DNA from: Thermomicrobiales bacterium
GTDB lineage: Bacteria; Chloroflexota; Chloroflexia; Thermomicrobiales; UBA6265
Direction: 5' to 3'
Length of the DNA stretch: 64,000 nt
Assembly (NCBI GenBank): GCA_023957115.1
Contig: JAMLHN010000021.1
Span: 1 to 64,000, forward strand
Within the stretch, counting starts at the first letter, position 1. Each line of letters opens with the position of its first letter. The translations under genes and the position numbers were made by a program. Of the stretch, positions 1-8,508 are shown piece by piece. Below the pieces are notes generated by a model, which ran no database searches, was not told the origin of the DNA, and saw nothing but the letters and a program-made list of their open reading frames with translations.

Positions 1-64
1 CGCATTCGTACGCGGGGATCTGAGCTTAAGTTGTAACCATTAGCAGACACGCCCTCAACTACTA

Positions 65-102
65 TAGAAAGCCCGCTCCCAGTACTGGGAGCGGGCTTTC
101 TA
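65..102. terminator. Perfect 38-bp palindrome, probable terminator/REP hairpin
   Basis: The two 19-base arms (65-83 and 84-102) are perfect complements, and the outer bases are A-rich on the left and T-rich on the right. It could end a transcript arriving from outside the window on either strand. Its centre, CTCCCAGTACTGGGAG (76-91), recurs exactly at 39624-39639, so it may also belong to a dispersed REP-like family. Nothing else is recognisable in bases 1-218. Confidence 0.6.
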
Positions 103-218
103 AGGAACGCGGCCTGTTGGGGGAATCGGCAAATTGATACGCCGATTCGGGGCAGCCGAGGTATCGACCGCTGTAGACTCCTGTGAGTGGCGTTCGTTTC
201 ATATCTTCAGGACAATCG

Positions 219-713
219 ATGAACTTTCGCATCGAACAGTTGACGCTCGATCATCTCGAATCGTGCGTCGAGGTTTTTGTGGCCGCGTTTACCAAACCGG
301 ATTGTTTCCCCTGGAAACCGGACGATGTGCGCATCAGGCTCCAGGATCTCTGGAATGAGCCGAAGCGAGCTGGCGTCGTGGCGATCGACGGTCCGGATGA
401 AACGAATCAGGACCATGCCTTGATGGGATTCGCGATTGGCAACTTCGTGCAGGTGGCGGATGGCCCTGCCTTGCGCATCGCCGAGCTCTGCGTCCATCCA
501 ACGCGGCAGCACTACGGACTCGGCTCCCGGCTCCTCCTGGAGATGGAGGAGATTGCACGGGAGGGCGGAGCGCATTCGGCATATCTCACCGTCCAGCCGG
601 ATTCGGTCGATTTCTGCCGGCGGCTCGGGTACGAGCAGCAAGACGAGTGGATCTCCATGGGCCGGCGCCTGCACTCGCCTGAGACGAGCACGCAGTCCGG
701 AGACGAGACGTAG
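219..713 (+). CDS. GNAT family N-acetyltransferase
   Basis: A 164-residue single-domain acetyltransferase that would move an acetyl group from acetyl-CoA to an unidentified amine. The acetyl-CoA loop is visible as RQHYGLGSRLLLEM in the middle of the protein, after the beta strand LRIAELCVHP. The C-terminal part (YLTVQPDSVDFCRRLGYEQ) is the usual GNAT strand beta5/helix 4 with the terminal G-Y-E. I chose the ATG at 219 because an AGGAC-like site precedes it and it begins directly with the first beta strand; an in-frame GTG at 183 would add 12 residues with no better ribosome site. The substrate cannot be deduced, and the neighbour is not functionally linked. Confidence 0.8.
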   Translation: MNFRIEQLTLDHLESCVEVFVAAFTKPDCFPWKPDDVRIRLQDLWNEPKRAGVVAIDGPDETNQDHALMGFAIGNFVQVADGPALRIAELCVHPTRQHYGLGSRLLLEMEEIAREGGAHSAYLTVQPDSVDFCRRLGYEQQDEWISMGRRLHSPETSTQSGDET

Positions 714-809
714 GATCGGTCGGGGGTCCGGGGTCCATAGTGACGACGCTACGTGATTTTCAATGCCTGAGGCATTTGCTCTGGACACTGGACGCTGATT
801 GGGTACCAT

Positions 810-1508
810 TTGGCCCGCAATGAACCGTACGGAAAGGGAGACACGCTGTTTCTTCTGCAGGCAACCGACCAATCGACCAGTGAGCTGACGGGCATCGCCG
901 ATTGGGCGGTCCGGTTCATGGAGAGACTGGGAGCTCCGGGGGCGGGCGTGCTGATCGCCCTTGAAAATCTGTTTCCGCCGCTCCCCAGCGAGGTGATTCT
1001 GCCATTGGCCGGTTTCACGGCCAGCCGGGGAGATTTCGAGCTTTGGGAGGCGCTCTTCTGGACGACCCTTGGCTCGGTCATTGGCGCGCTCATCCTCTAC
1101 GGGATTGGCGCAGCCCTGGGGATGCAGCGGACGATTGCCATAGCCGAGCGCCTGCCGTTGATCAATACCTCGGACATCGACAAGACGGTTGCCTGGTTTC
1201 AGAAGCATGGTCCGAAGGCGGTCTTCTTTGGCCGAATGTTGCCGATCTTTCGCAGTCTCATTTCGATCCCGGCTGGAATCGAGCGTATGCCGCTGACGCA
1301 GTTCGTTCCGTTGACGCTGGCGGGGAGTCTGATCTGGAATTCGATCTTCGTCGTTGCCGGTTACCAGCTCGGTGAGAACTGGCACCGGGTGGAACGATAT
1401 GCCGAGTTCTTGCAGTACATCGTGATCGCTGCGGTTGCCGTTGCCGTGCTCATCTTCATCGTTCGCCGGTTACGCGCCCAGCGTAGCGCCCCGGGATCGG
1501 CCGCCTGA
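810..1508 (+). CDS. DedA/SNARE-associated family membrane protein
   Basis: An integral membrane protein of the DedA (PF09335) superfamily; members are linked to phospholipid translocation and membrane homeostasis. The family hallmarks are visible: ENLFPPLPSEVILPLAGF near the N-terminus, a hydrophobic helix with G-x-x-x-G spacing, and the GRMLPIFRSLISIPAG segment followed by the closing helices IWNSIFVVAGYQLG and YIVIAAVAVAVLIFIVRR. The TTG at 810 gives 232 residues but has no clear ribosome site. The ATG at 918 gives 196 residues, close to the family norm, but would cut into the conserved amphipathic lead-in, so the true start lies between the two. The tail is basic and cytoplasmic. Confidence 0.85.
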   Translation: MARNEPYGKGDTLFLLQATDQSTSELTGIADWAVRFMERLGAPGAGVLIALENLFPPLPSEVILPLAGFTASRGDFELWEALFWTTLGSVIGALILYGIGAALGMQRTIAIAERLPLINTSDIDKTVAWFQKHGPKAVFFGRMLPIFRSLISIPAGIERMPLTQFVPLTLAGSLIWNSIFVVAGYQLGENWHRVERYAEFLQYIVIAAVAVAVLIFIVRRLRAQRSAPGSAA

Positions 1509-1646
1509 CGCGCGAGATACGCAGTCCGTTAGAATTTCTTACACGCACGATGCGGTGAATTCAGCCTCGGCAGTGGTTGCCGGGCGCATGCCGCCCGGTG
1601 AGTTACGCGAGAGCTCTGCGCGAGAGTCCCGAGGAGACAGAGTACG

Positions 1647-1958
1647 ATGCCCGTTGTCTTTTTCCTGAACAAGCTTCGCGACGGTGTCGACCCCGACGCC
1701 TACGAAAAATGGATTCGTGAGGTCGACTATCCGACCGCTCGCGCCCTTCCACAGATCAAGTCGTACGTGGTTGCCAAGATCGACGGCACCCTCGACGGCA
1801 AGCCGAGCCCCTATCCCTATATCGAGCGAGTCGAGATCACCGATCTGGCCGAGTATCAGGCCGCCCTGGCGAATGGCGAAGGGATGGAAGATTTCTTCAA
1901 CCAGTGGAGCTCGTTCGTGGGTGAGTCGATCGCGGTCCACGGGGAAGAGATCGAGTGA
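1647..1958 (+). CDS. HapK/EthD-like small dimeric alpha-beta barrel protein
   Basis: A 103-residue soluble protein beginning MPVVFFLNKLRDGVDPDAYEKW, a pattern typical of ferredoxin-fold (Dabb/EthD/REDY-HapK) proteins, which act as small dimeric enzymes or binding proteins in degradative and biosynthetic pathways. The middle VEITDLAEYQAAL and end FFNQWSSFVGESIAVHGEEI fit the second half of that fold. A GGAGAC site lies 9 bases before the ATG. Its last codons overlap the next gene by four bases (GTGA at 1955-1958), so the two are translationally coupled and probably act on the same substrate. Assignment to HapK specifically is from sequence impression only. Confidence 0.65.
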   Translation: MPVVFFLNKLRDGVDPDAYEKWIREVDYPTARALPQIKSYVVAKIDGTLDGKPSPYPYIERVEITDLAEYQAALANGEGMEDFFNQWSSFVGESIAVHGEEIE

Positions 1959-2971
1959 CGCATACGCCAATTCGCTGCGGCATCTCGCCGGTTCTGCACG
2001 GCGGTTTCCCGGACGGAGACCGCCCCGGTCTGTTGCGGTCGCTCGTGACGGTGACCGATCAGGGCGGGTTCGACATGTTCTGGGTGGAGGATCATACTCG
2101 CCTGCCCGCCGAGGAGATTTCCGCGTCGGACGGGATCTCCAACCTCGATGAGCCGCTCGAAGCGTGGACCACGCTGGCCTACCTTGCCGGAATGACCGAG
2201 CGGGTACGGATCGGCACCGAAGTCACTCCACTCACCTTGCGGCATCCCGCGTTGCTGGCGAAGTCTCTGGCCACGCTCGATGTCCTCAGTGGTGGGCGTG
2301 TCGTTTTCGGCGCCGGCACCGGCTGGCACAAGAACGAGTTCACCTCGCTCGGCATTCCGTTCGAGAAAAAGGACGAGCGGTATGCCAAGTCGATCGAGGC
2401 GTTGGAGGTCATGCGGGCGCTCTGGACCCAGCCGGCCGCCACCCTCGATGGCCGGTTCTATCGGTTGACCGATGCGGTGCTTGCGCCGAAACCGGTTCAG
2501 GAGGATGGGATTCCCGTCTGGTTCGGTGGTTTTTCCGATCAGTTGCTCGATCTGGTGGTGCGCTTCGGGTCAGGGTGGATCCTGGGCACGAATCCCGATC
2601 CCGCATTCATCGTCGAACGGCGTGCGGTGCTTTGGCAGAAGCTCGATGCTGCCGGGCGCTCGCGTGATTCGGTACGGATCGCGGTGCCGCTGATGGCGCA
2701 TTTGAGCGCCGATGGCGATCGGGCCCGCGCGACGCTCGACAGCTATATCGAGCGTGGCAACTTCGGCGCGTGGCTGGGGGATTTCTTTGGCGAGAGCGCG
2801 CGCAGGTTCGGACTCGTTGGAACTGTCGAGGATGCCAGGGCGAGATTGCAACCCTACCTCGACATCGGGGCGCGGGATTTTATTTTCGATTTGCGGCCGC
2901 CGGGCGTCGCGCTGGAATCGGCCGAGCTGCTGGCCGAATCGATCGTTCCGTTTCTGAACGAGCAAGGTTGA
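1955..2971 (+). CDS. LLM class flavin/F420-dependent oxidoreductase
   Basis: A 338-residue TIM-barrel enzyme of the luciferase-like monooxygenase superfamily. Visible hallmarks are FDMFWVEDH early (strand 2), LAYLAGMTERVRIGTEVTPLTLRHPALLAKSLATLDVLSGGRVVFGAGTG split between strands 3 and 4 and the cofactor-contacting loop, and PVWFGG later in the barrel. Members use reduced FMN or coenzyme F420; the frequency of such genes in this window favours F420 but does not prove it. The gene starts at GTG 1955 inside the stop of the HapK-like gene and is followed after 6 bases by a SnoaL-like gene, so the three form one operon. The substrate is unknown. Confidence 0.85.
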   Translation: MTHTPIRCGISPVLHGGFPDGDRPGLLRSLVTVTDQGGFDMFWVEDHTRLPAEEISASDGISNLDEPLEAWTTLAYLAGMTERVRIGTEVTPLTLRHPALLAKSLATLDVLSGGRVVFGAGTGWHKNEFTSLGIPFEKKDERYAKSIEALEVMRALWTQPAATLDGRFYRLTDAVLAPKPVQEDGIPVWFGGFSDQLLDLVVRFGSGWILGTNPDPAFIVERRAVLWQKLDAAGRSRDSVRIAVPLMAHLSADGDRARATLDSYIERGNFGAWLGDFFGESARRFGLVGTVEDARARLQPYLDIGARDFIFDLRPPGVALESAELLAESIVPFLNEQG

Positions 2972-2977
2972 CCAGTC

Positions 2978-3379
2978 ATGGCAGAGAATCAATCCGAGCG
3001 CACGCGCGCGGTCATCGACAAGCTCTACGACGCCTACCTCACGGGAAACACCGAAGGGATGCTCGCCTTGATGGCGCCAGACGTGGCCGTCACCTTCAAC
3101 TATGCGGGAACATTCAGAGGCATGGCGGAAGCCCGTCCATTCATGACCTGGAATGGGGCGCAGCTTCCCGAGCTGACCTTCAACGTCCGGCACAAGATCG
3201 TCGATGGGAGTTACGCCGCGGTGACCTGGGACGAGACAGGCAAAACGATCCGGGGAGATGACTGGGTCGCGATCGGTGTCGATGTCTATCATGTCGAGGA
3301 TGACCAGATCGTCGAAATGACCTGCTACTCCGACACCGACAAGGTCGCCCGCCTGCTGGACCCGTATCCGGGAGGTTGA
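2978..3379 (+). CDS. SnoaL-like / NTF2-superfamily protein
   Basis: A 133-residue cone-fold protein. The opening helix (RAVIDKLYDAYLTGNTEGMLALMAPDVAV is the pattern, helix then DxxV strand), the middle FRGMAEARPFM and the terminal strands VDVYHVEDDQIVEMTCYSD match the NTF2-like/SnoaL ester-cyclase and isomerase superfamily. Members catalyse isomerisation, dehydration or cyclisation of small hydrophobic molecules, or simply bind them. It is the last gene of the cassette with the HapK-like and LLM genes, which suggests a short pathway on one aromatic or cyclic substrate. It ends 21 bases before the convergent TacT gene, and no terminator is obvious in that gap. Confidence 0.8.
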   Translation: MAENQSERTRAVIDKLYDAYLTGNTEGMLALMAPDVAVTFNYAGTFRGMAEARPFMTWNGAQLPELTFNVRHKIVDGSYAAVTWDETGKTIRGDDWVAIGVDVYHVEDDQIVEMTCYSDTDKVARLLDPYPGG

Positions 3380-3400
3380 TCTCGCGGGGAAGAGCTGATC

Positions 3401-3916
3401 CTATTGTCCGGCTATCCCAAGGGATTTTCTGATCTGGGCAGTTGGCAGCAGGAGCGTCATCGGATCCAACGGTGACTCCACGAACCAGCGCTTCAGATAC
3501 CACTGCTGCGCATCGTCGGAAATCGCATGGACCAGTATCGCCTTGACGCCAATGGTCTGAGAAGTCAACGCAACGCGGATCATCGCGTCTTTGAGTAAAC
3601 CCGATCCCAGTCCATGATCCTGGTAGCGTGCGTCGACAGCGAGTCGCCCCAAGACGATGACGGGGAGCGGATTGGGCATGTTTCGTTGAAGGGCCTTGGG
3701 TACGTATGCCCGTTCGATAGATCCTGCGGCCAGTGCGTAGTACGCAACTACAGTCGAATCTGAGCAGATGACGAACGTGCGTGAGGCATCGTTTGATTCG
3801 TTTCTCGCGGCGTTCGAGCGGATCCAGCGATCCAGGGAAGCGTCGCCACAGGAAAACGCTGTTACGTCATGTTCTTGGCGATAAGGAACAGGCGCCGAGA
3901 GCTCTGGAAGCGTCAT
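3401..3916 (-). CDS. tacT: TacT-type GNAT toxin
   Basis: A 171-residue GNAT acetyltransferase of the TacT/AtaT toxin group, which acetylates aminoacyl-tRNA and blocks translation. Family features are visible: the N-terminal segment FSCGDASLDRWIRSNAARN, then TFVICSDSTVVAYYALAAGSI, the strand PVIVLGRLAVDARYQDHGLG with the acetyl-CoA loop QDHGLGSGLL, and the ending WYLKRWF. The ATG at 3916 overlaps the stop of the upstream antitoxin gene by four bases, the usual layout for these modules, and this decided the start over longer in-frame options that would read into tacA. The toxin is downstream and coupled to the antitoxin. Toxin activity is inferred from the family. Confidence 0.88.
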   Translation of the reverse strand: MTLPELSAPVPYRQEHDVTAFSCGDASLDRWIRSNAARNESNDASRTFVICSDSTVVAYYALAAGSIERAYVPKALQRNMPNPLPVIVLGRLAVDARYQDHGLGSGLLKDAMIRVALTSQTIGVKAILVHAISDDAQQWYLKRWFVESPLDPMTLLLPTAQIRKSLGIAGQ

Positions 3917-4200
3917 TCCCAGGGCGCTTTGCGTGCGAGAAACTCGCGAAGCCCTTCCGGTGGATCGGGAGGATTCTCCAACAACTCCGTTAGTTGATCG
4001 AAACTGTCCGGATCGAGTACAAAATAGGTTCGATCCAACAACGCATCTTCTGCGGCAAGACACGCAGATTCGAGCATGAAGTCCGATCGACTCTTGCCAA
4101 GCACCGACGCCGCATGGTCGATCAAATCACGCTGTTGCCGCGTGGCTCGGATATTGATGGCCTGATCTCGAGTTGGCGCTGGATGAGTTGCTGACGACAT
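3913..4200 (-). CDS. tacA: TacA-type DUF1778 antitoxin
   Basis: A 95-residue DUF1778 protein that should neutralise the adjacent TacT acetyltransferase and repress the shared promoter. The N-terminal ribbon-helix-helix is visible as INIRATRQQRDLIDHAASVLGKSRSDFMLESA, and the C-terminal half (FVLDPDSFDQLTELLENPP) is the toxin-binding tail known in this family. The ATG at 4200 is preceded by an AGGAG site with good spacing; an upstream in-frame ATG at 4254 would place the operator inside the gene and was rejected. An imperfect palindrome just upstream is a plausible autoregulatory operator. Confidence 0.9.
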   Translation of the reverse strand: MSSATHPAPTRDQAINIRATRQQRDLIDHAASVLGKSRSDFMLESACLAAEDALLDRTYFVLDPDSFDQLTELLENPPDPPEGLREFLARKAPWE

Positions 4201-4234
4201 CGTGTACTCCTTCGTTTCCTGAAGCGTACCCCGA

Positions 4235-4260
4235 TGTATAGCATTTGTCCACACAATTGC
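4235..4260 (-). promoter_or_regulatory. Promoter and operator of tacA-tacT
   Basis: On the minus strand, bases 4260-4241 read GCAATTGTGTGGACAAATGC, two 8-base arms around GTGG with one mismatch. A TATACA -10 hexamer follows directly at 4240-4235, and the tacA ATG lies 34 bases further on. This is the expected position for binding by a ribbon-helix-helix antitoxin. No good -35 hexamer is visible. Confidence 0.5.
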
Positions 4261-4287
4261 GCCGGCTGATCGACAACCTGATTCTGA

Positions 4288-5319
4288 TCAGGCGAGCGCG
4301 TTCAGTAATACATCGGCAGGTTGGGGGGAGTCCACGATGATGTGGGTGGCGCCTGCGTCGATGAATGCCTGGAGTTGTGCGCGGGCGGCGTCCGGCGGGC
4401 TGATCACCGCGGCCGCGGTCACCAGATGGTCTGGAACGGTGGCGGCGACCGATGCTGGCGTAACCCGTTTGTAGGAGTGGAGATAGGGTTCCAGGCCCTC
4501 GCTCAGAATCTCGTCGATTTTGAGCGCCTGCCGGATCGGTTCGAGCACGGTTGGGTCGATGCCGCTTCCGGTGAGGAAGATCTCCCCGCGACCGTTCATG
4601 CCATAGGCCAGTCCGAGCCAGGGTTTCAGCTCTTCGGTCGCGGACGCGATCTCATCGGTGATCCGGGTCGCGACCATGACGATGATGTCGAGCTCGGAGA
4701 GATTCCGGCCCGCGCGCGCCGCACCGGCGGCCACATGCTCCACCGCCCAGGCGACATAGGCCGGAGGTGAAAACCCGGTCAGCACGACCCCATCGGCAAT
4801 CTCACCGGCAAGCTCGAGCATCTTGGGCCCAATGGCGCCGATAACGATCGGAACCGAGCCGTCGACCGGAGTCATATCCGGTACGATCCGGTCGATCTTT
4901 ACCACCTGGCCGTCGTAGCTCATCTCGCCGCCGCGCCAGAGCAGGCGCATCGCTTCGGTGTACTCGCGCATGGTCGCGAACGGTTTCCGGTCATCGATGC
5001 CGATCTGACCGAGCATCGTGCCGGAGCTGCGGCCCAACCCGAGAATCAGACGTCCATCAGCGAACTGGTCCAACGTCGCAGCCGAGCTCGCCAGTAGTGG
5101 GGCCGAGCGGACATAGGGGGTCGTCACGCTGATCCCGAGCTCGACCCGCTTGGTGACTGCCGCGACATACCCAAGCGAGCCGAACGCCTCCCACGAGTAG
5201 TAGTCCTCGATCACCCAGGCCGAATCGAACCCGGCTGCTTCCGCCTCGACCGCGCGGCTTGCGATCGACTGAGGGGTGGCGAATCCACCGAGCGGAAGCA
5301 GTAGGCCGAACCTGGTCAT
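4288..5319 (-). CDS. LLM class flavin/F420-dependent oxidoreductase (last gene of Mo-hydroxylase operon)
   Basis: A 343-residue luciferase-like TIM-barrel oxidoreductase. It starts MTRFGLLLPLGGF, followed by FDSAWVIEDYYSWEAF, LELGISVTTPYV-type strand 3, and LDQFADGRLILGLGRSSG, the cofactor loop of the family. PIVIGAIGPKMLELAGEIADGVVLTGF in the second half resembles methylene-tetrahydromethanopterin reductase-like members that use F420. Its ATG at 5319 overlaps the stop of the molybdenum hydroxylase large subunit by four bases, so it is translationally coupled and is probably a second redox step of the same pathway. It is a clear paralogue of the LLM gene at 9451-10473 (shared WFGEDYFYW-like and GVEGPKMLTLSGEIADG-like stretches). 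Confidence 0.85.
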   Translation of the reverse strand: MTRFGLLLPLGGFATPQSIASRAVEAEAAGFDSAWVIEDYYSWEAFGSLGYVAAVTKRVELGISVTTPYVRSAPLLASSAATLDQFADGRLILGLGRSSGTMLGQIGIDDRKPFATMREYTEAMRLLWRGGEMSYDGQVVKIDRIVPDMTPVDGSVPIVIGAIGPKMLELAGEIADGVVLTGFSPPAYVAWAVEHVAAGAARAGRNLSELDIIVMVATRITDEIASATEELKPWLGLAYGMNGRGEIFLTGSGIDPTVLEPIRQALKIDEILSEGLEPYLHSYKRVTPASVAATVPDHLVTAAAVISPPDAARAQLQAFIDAGATHIIVDSPQPADVLLNALA

Positions 5320-7610
5320 GTGTCGGGTTCTCCATGGATGGCGCGGAAGACCCGCTCCGGCGTAAAGGGCGCCTGGTGGATTGGTTTGCCGATGGCGTCC
5401 GCAATGGCATTCGCGATCGCGCCCGGCGGGACGATGACCGGTGGCTCGCCCACACCCTTGGCGCCATAGGGGCCATCGGCAGACGCGAATTCGAGGATCT
5501 CGGTGCGAATCTGCGGAACTTCGAGAGTGGTCGGGATTTTGTAGAGCGCGAGATTCGGGTTCTGAATGATGCCGCCCTCGATCTGGAGCTCCTCGGTCAA
5601 CGACCAACCGATCCCCTGGACCGCTCCGCCGTGCATCTGTCCTTCCACATAGAGCGGATTGATGGCAAACCCGGCATCCTGGACCACGACATAGTCGATG
5701 ACCCGGACGATACCGGTTTCCATGTCGACGTCGACCTCGGCGGCATGGCAGTGGTAGGAGGGGGCATTGAACGCTGGAATCATGGAGCCATTCATCGTGG
5801 CCGCGGCCTCGGATGGCGGGAAGGTGGTCAGGAATGTTCCGTGGCCGATGACCGGGGTCGTGGCCCACATCTGCCAGGCCATCAGGTCCGCATAGGACAC
5901 GCTGCGGCCGGGCACGCCTTTGACATAAACTCGGCCGCCGTCCACCTCCAGATCGGCCTCGGCGGCTTCCAGGACATCGGCCGCTTTCTGCAGGAGCTGC
6001 TGCCTGGCGTCCTGAGCTGCCTGCATGGCCGCATTGCCCATGTTGTACATGGTGCGACTCCCCTGGGCGCCGGCGTCCATCGGTGTTCCGTCCGTATCGC
6101 CCCATTTGACCTTGACCTGGTCGAGCGGGATGCCAAGCTCCTCGGCCACGACCTGCGCCACGCCGGCCATGACCGATCCGGTCCCGATCTCGGTTGCTCC
6201 GGTATGAACGACCGCGGTGCCGTCTTCGTTCATCTGGACCGTACAGCCAGACGATCCCGCCGTGGTCAACCACCAGCAGGCGGATAGTCCCTTACCGCGC
6301 CGGTGATTGGGCTCGACCGGCTGCGGGCGCTCGGTGTACCCGATCGCTTCCGCGGCTCGGGTCAGGGCCTCGGTCATCCCGACATTGGTCAAGACCTGGC
6401 CGCTCGGACCGACCCCACCTTCCTTGAAGACGTTCAGCAGGCGCAGCGAGAGGGGATCGACCCCCAGTTCGCGCGCGATGGCATCGGTATGCGATTCGAC
6501 GGCAAATGACATCTGCGGCCCGGTCGGACCGCGATAGGCCCCAAACGGCGGATTGTTGGTGTAAACCGCATAGGCATCGATGTCCAGATGCTCGATGTCA
6601 TAGGGTCCGGTGGCGAGCATGGCCGCCGCACCGACCAGCAGCGGGCTTCCGATCGCATATGCGCCGGAATCCATGACGATCCGTCCCTTGCGCGCGATGA
6701 TGCGGCCGCCGGCATCGACCGCGCTTTGCAGCTCGACGGTCATCGGGTGACGCGGTACGCCAGAGAGAAAATCCTCTTCCCGAGTATTGACCATACGCAC
6801 CGGTTGTCCGGTGGCGCGCGTCAGCAGGGCCGCATAGATCTCGACGGCAGCTTCCAGCTTGGACCCGAACCCGCCGCCGACGGTTTCGGTGATGACCCGA
6901 ATATCCCCATGTCCGATACCCAGTGCCTCGGAGAGCTGCTGCCGTACCCCGAACGGATGTTGCGTGCTTGCGTGCACGACCAGCCGTCCGACATCGTCCA
7001 GCTCGGCGACTGCCGCACGGGTCTCCATGGGCGTCTGGTGAACCGAATGCGTCGCGTAGGAACCTTCGACGATACGATGCGCGCCGGCAAGCGCGGCGCC
7101 GGCGTTGCCGCGCTTGAGGGTTACCTTGGCGCAGATATTCCCCTCGCGAATGAGATCCGGTGGTCCGGGAATACTCGTGACGTCGTCGTGCACCAGCGGC
7201 GCATCGGGCTCGAGCGCTTCGAGCGGATCGAAGACGCTCGGCAGGTCTTCGTATTCGACCTCGATGAGCTGCGCCGCCAGCTCGGCGATCTCGGGCGTCT
7301 CGGCGGCGATTGCCGCCAGTGGCTCTCCGGCGCAACGCACCCGGTCGAGTGAAAAGACCACCTGATCCTTGAGAATCTCACCGAACGGAAGCCAGGGACC
7401 TTCACCCGAGAGAACGACCCAGACGCCGGGAAGCTCTTCCGCCGCCGAGGTGTCGATCGAGACGATCCGGGCAGCCGGACGGTCGCTCCGCACGATCTTG
7501 CCGTGAAGCATGCCGGCTGGTGCGTAATCCGAGGCGTAGCGCGCGTGGCCGGTGACCTTGCCATCGACATCGAGCCGCCGGGCGCGTGTTCCTACTGTTG
7601 TCGTTGTCAT
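5316..7610 (-). CDS. Molybdenum hydroxylase large (molybdopterin-binding) subunit, xanthine dehydrogenase/CoxL family
   Basis: A 764-residue catalytic subunit carrying the molybdopterin-cytosine/guanine dinucleotide site. The small Ald_Xan_dh domain (GHARYASDYAPAGMLHGKIVRS) is at the N-terminus, and the cofactor segments ETVGGGFGSK, GAYRGPTGPQ and ATEIGTGSVMAGVAQ follow. The C-terminal GAKGVGEPPVI carries the general-base glutamate of the family. The active-site loop is AYRGP, not the AYxCSFR of true aerobic CO dehydrogenase, so CO oxidation is unlikely and the substrate is more probably an N-heterocycle, aldehyde or similar compound. The ATG at 7610 overlaps the FAD subunit stop by four bases. 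The order here is S, G, M, L, not the M-S-L order common in cox clusters. Confidence 0.9.
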   Translation of the reverse strand: MTTTTVGTRARRLDVDGKVTGHARYASDYAPAGMLHGKIVRSDRPAARIVSIDTSAAEELPGVWVVLSGEGPWLPFGEILKDQVVFSLDRVRCAGEPLAAIAAETPEIAELAAQLIEVEYEDLPSVFDPLEALEPDAPLVHDDVTSIPGPPDLIREGNICAKVTLKRGNAGAALAGAHRIVEGSYATHSVHQTPMETRAAVAELDDVGRLVVHASTQHPFGVRQQLSEALGIGHGDIRVITETVGGGFGSKLEAAVEIYAALLTRATGQPVRMVNTREEDFLSGVPRHPMTVELQSAVDAGGRIIARKGRIVMDSGAYAIGSPLLVGAAAMLATGPYDIEHLDIDAYAVYTNNPPFGAYRGPTGPQMSFAVESHTDAIARELGVDPLSLRLLNVFKEGGVGPSGQVLTNVGMTEALTRAAEAIGYTERPQPVEPNHRRGKGLSACWWLTTAGSSGCTVQMNEDGTAVVHTGATEIGTGSVMAGVAQVVAEELGIPLDQVKVKWGDTDGTPMDAGAQGSRTMYNMGNAAMQAAQDARQQLLQKAADVLEAAEADLEVDGGRVYVKGVPGRSVSYADLMAWQMWATTPVIGHGTFLTTFPPSEAAATMNGSMIPAFNAPSYHCHAAEVDVDMETGIVRVIDYVVVQDAGFAINPLYVEGQMHGGAVQGIGWSLTEELQIEGGIIQNPNLALYKIPTTLEVPQIRTEILEFASADGPYGAKGVGEPPVIVPPGAIANAIADAIGKPIHQAPFTPERVFRAIHGEPDT

Positions 7611-8503
7611 GCGGAAAGCTCCTGCTGGCCGGTTGCGCGTTCGTGCGCAAGGACGCCCGCGCGCTGCACGAAGCGTTCGACCATCTTGCGGCGATACCAT
7701 TCGCTCGCTTCGGTATCGTCCAGCGGCTCGCATTCCTCGGCCGCAATCCGGCCCGCTTCGGCCCAGGCGTCCGGCGTGAGCGCGGCGCCGGTCAGGACAG
7801 CCTCGGCGCCGGAGGCGCGGAGCGGGATGGTTCCCGCTCCCGCGAGTCCAATTTGCACGGCGTCACAGGTGACGCCGTCTCCCGCGAGCGTGAGACCGAC
7901 CCCCACGCCGACGATGGCGGTATCGATGCCGCGCAACCGGTGCTTGACATAGGCCGAAGACGTCGCCGGTGGGGGCAGGAGAACGGAGGTCAGCAATTCG
8001 CCGGGTTCCAGTACGGTCTCCATATAGTCGGCGAAGAGCTCGTCGACCGGAATCACCCTCCGTCCGTCACTGCTGGCGATCTCGACCGAGGCGCCAAGGG
8101 CGATCAATGCGGCCGGTGGATCTGCGGTCGGATCGGCATGGCAAAGATTGCCGCCGATCGTGCCCCGGCGTCGTACTTGAGGCGAAGAAACACACTTGGC
8201 CGCATCGACTAGCGCCGGATAGGTCGAACCGATGGTGGGATGCGAGATGAGCTCGTATTGTGTCACGGTCGCGCCGATACGGAGACCGCCACCGGCGGTT
8301 GGGGCGATCTCGCGCAGCTCGTCGATCGCGCGCAGGCTGACGAAGGCCGACGGCGAGACGAATCCCTTTCGGAACAGCACCAGGAGCGATTGTCCCCCGG
8401 CCAGCGTCTTGCCCTCGTCGTCCAGCTCCGCGAGCCGCGCGACGGCTTCATCGACCGACGTGGGCCGCACGACATCGGTTTCGGCGGTTTCGATCGTGTC
8501 CAT
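7607..8503 (-). CDS. Molybdenum hydroxylase FAD-binding (medium) subunit, CoxM/XdhB family
   Basis: A 298-residue FAD subunit that passes electrons from the Fe-S subunit to the acceptor. The two FAD pyrophosphate-binding motifs are clear: LAGGQSLLVLF near residue 35 and TIGGNLCHADPTAD near residue 110. The C-terminal CO_deh_flav_C domain (AYVKHRLRGIDTAIVGVGVGLTL) follows. It starts at ATG 8503, five bases after the CoxG-like gene, and overlaps the large subunit gene by four bases. With the neighbours on both sides it forms a complete three-subunit hydroxylase. Confidence 0.9.
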   Translation of the reverse strand: MDTIETAETDVVRPTSVDEAVARLAELDDEGKTLAGGQSLLVLFRKGFVSPSAFVSLRAIDELREIAPTAGGGLRIGATVTQYELISHPTIGSTYPALVDAAKCVSSPQVRRRGTIGGNLCHADPTADPPAALIALGASVEIASSDGRRVIPVDELFADYMETVLEPGELLTSVLLPPPATSSAYVKHRLRGIDTAIVGVGVGLTLAGDGVTCDAVQIGLAGAGTIPLRASGAEAVLTGAALTPDAWAEAGRIAAEECEPLDDTEASEWYRRKMVERFVQRAGVLAHERATGQQELSA

Positions 8504-8508
8504 GTTGC

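Noticed and set aside
207..1385. Long minus-strand open frame of 392 codons
   Set aside because: It is the antisense of the GNAT and DedA genes, both with family motifs on the plus strand; a GC-rich shadow.
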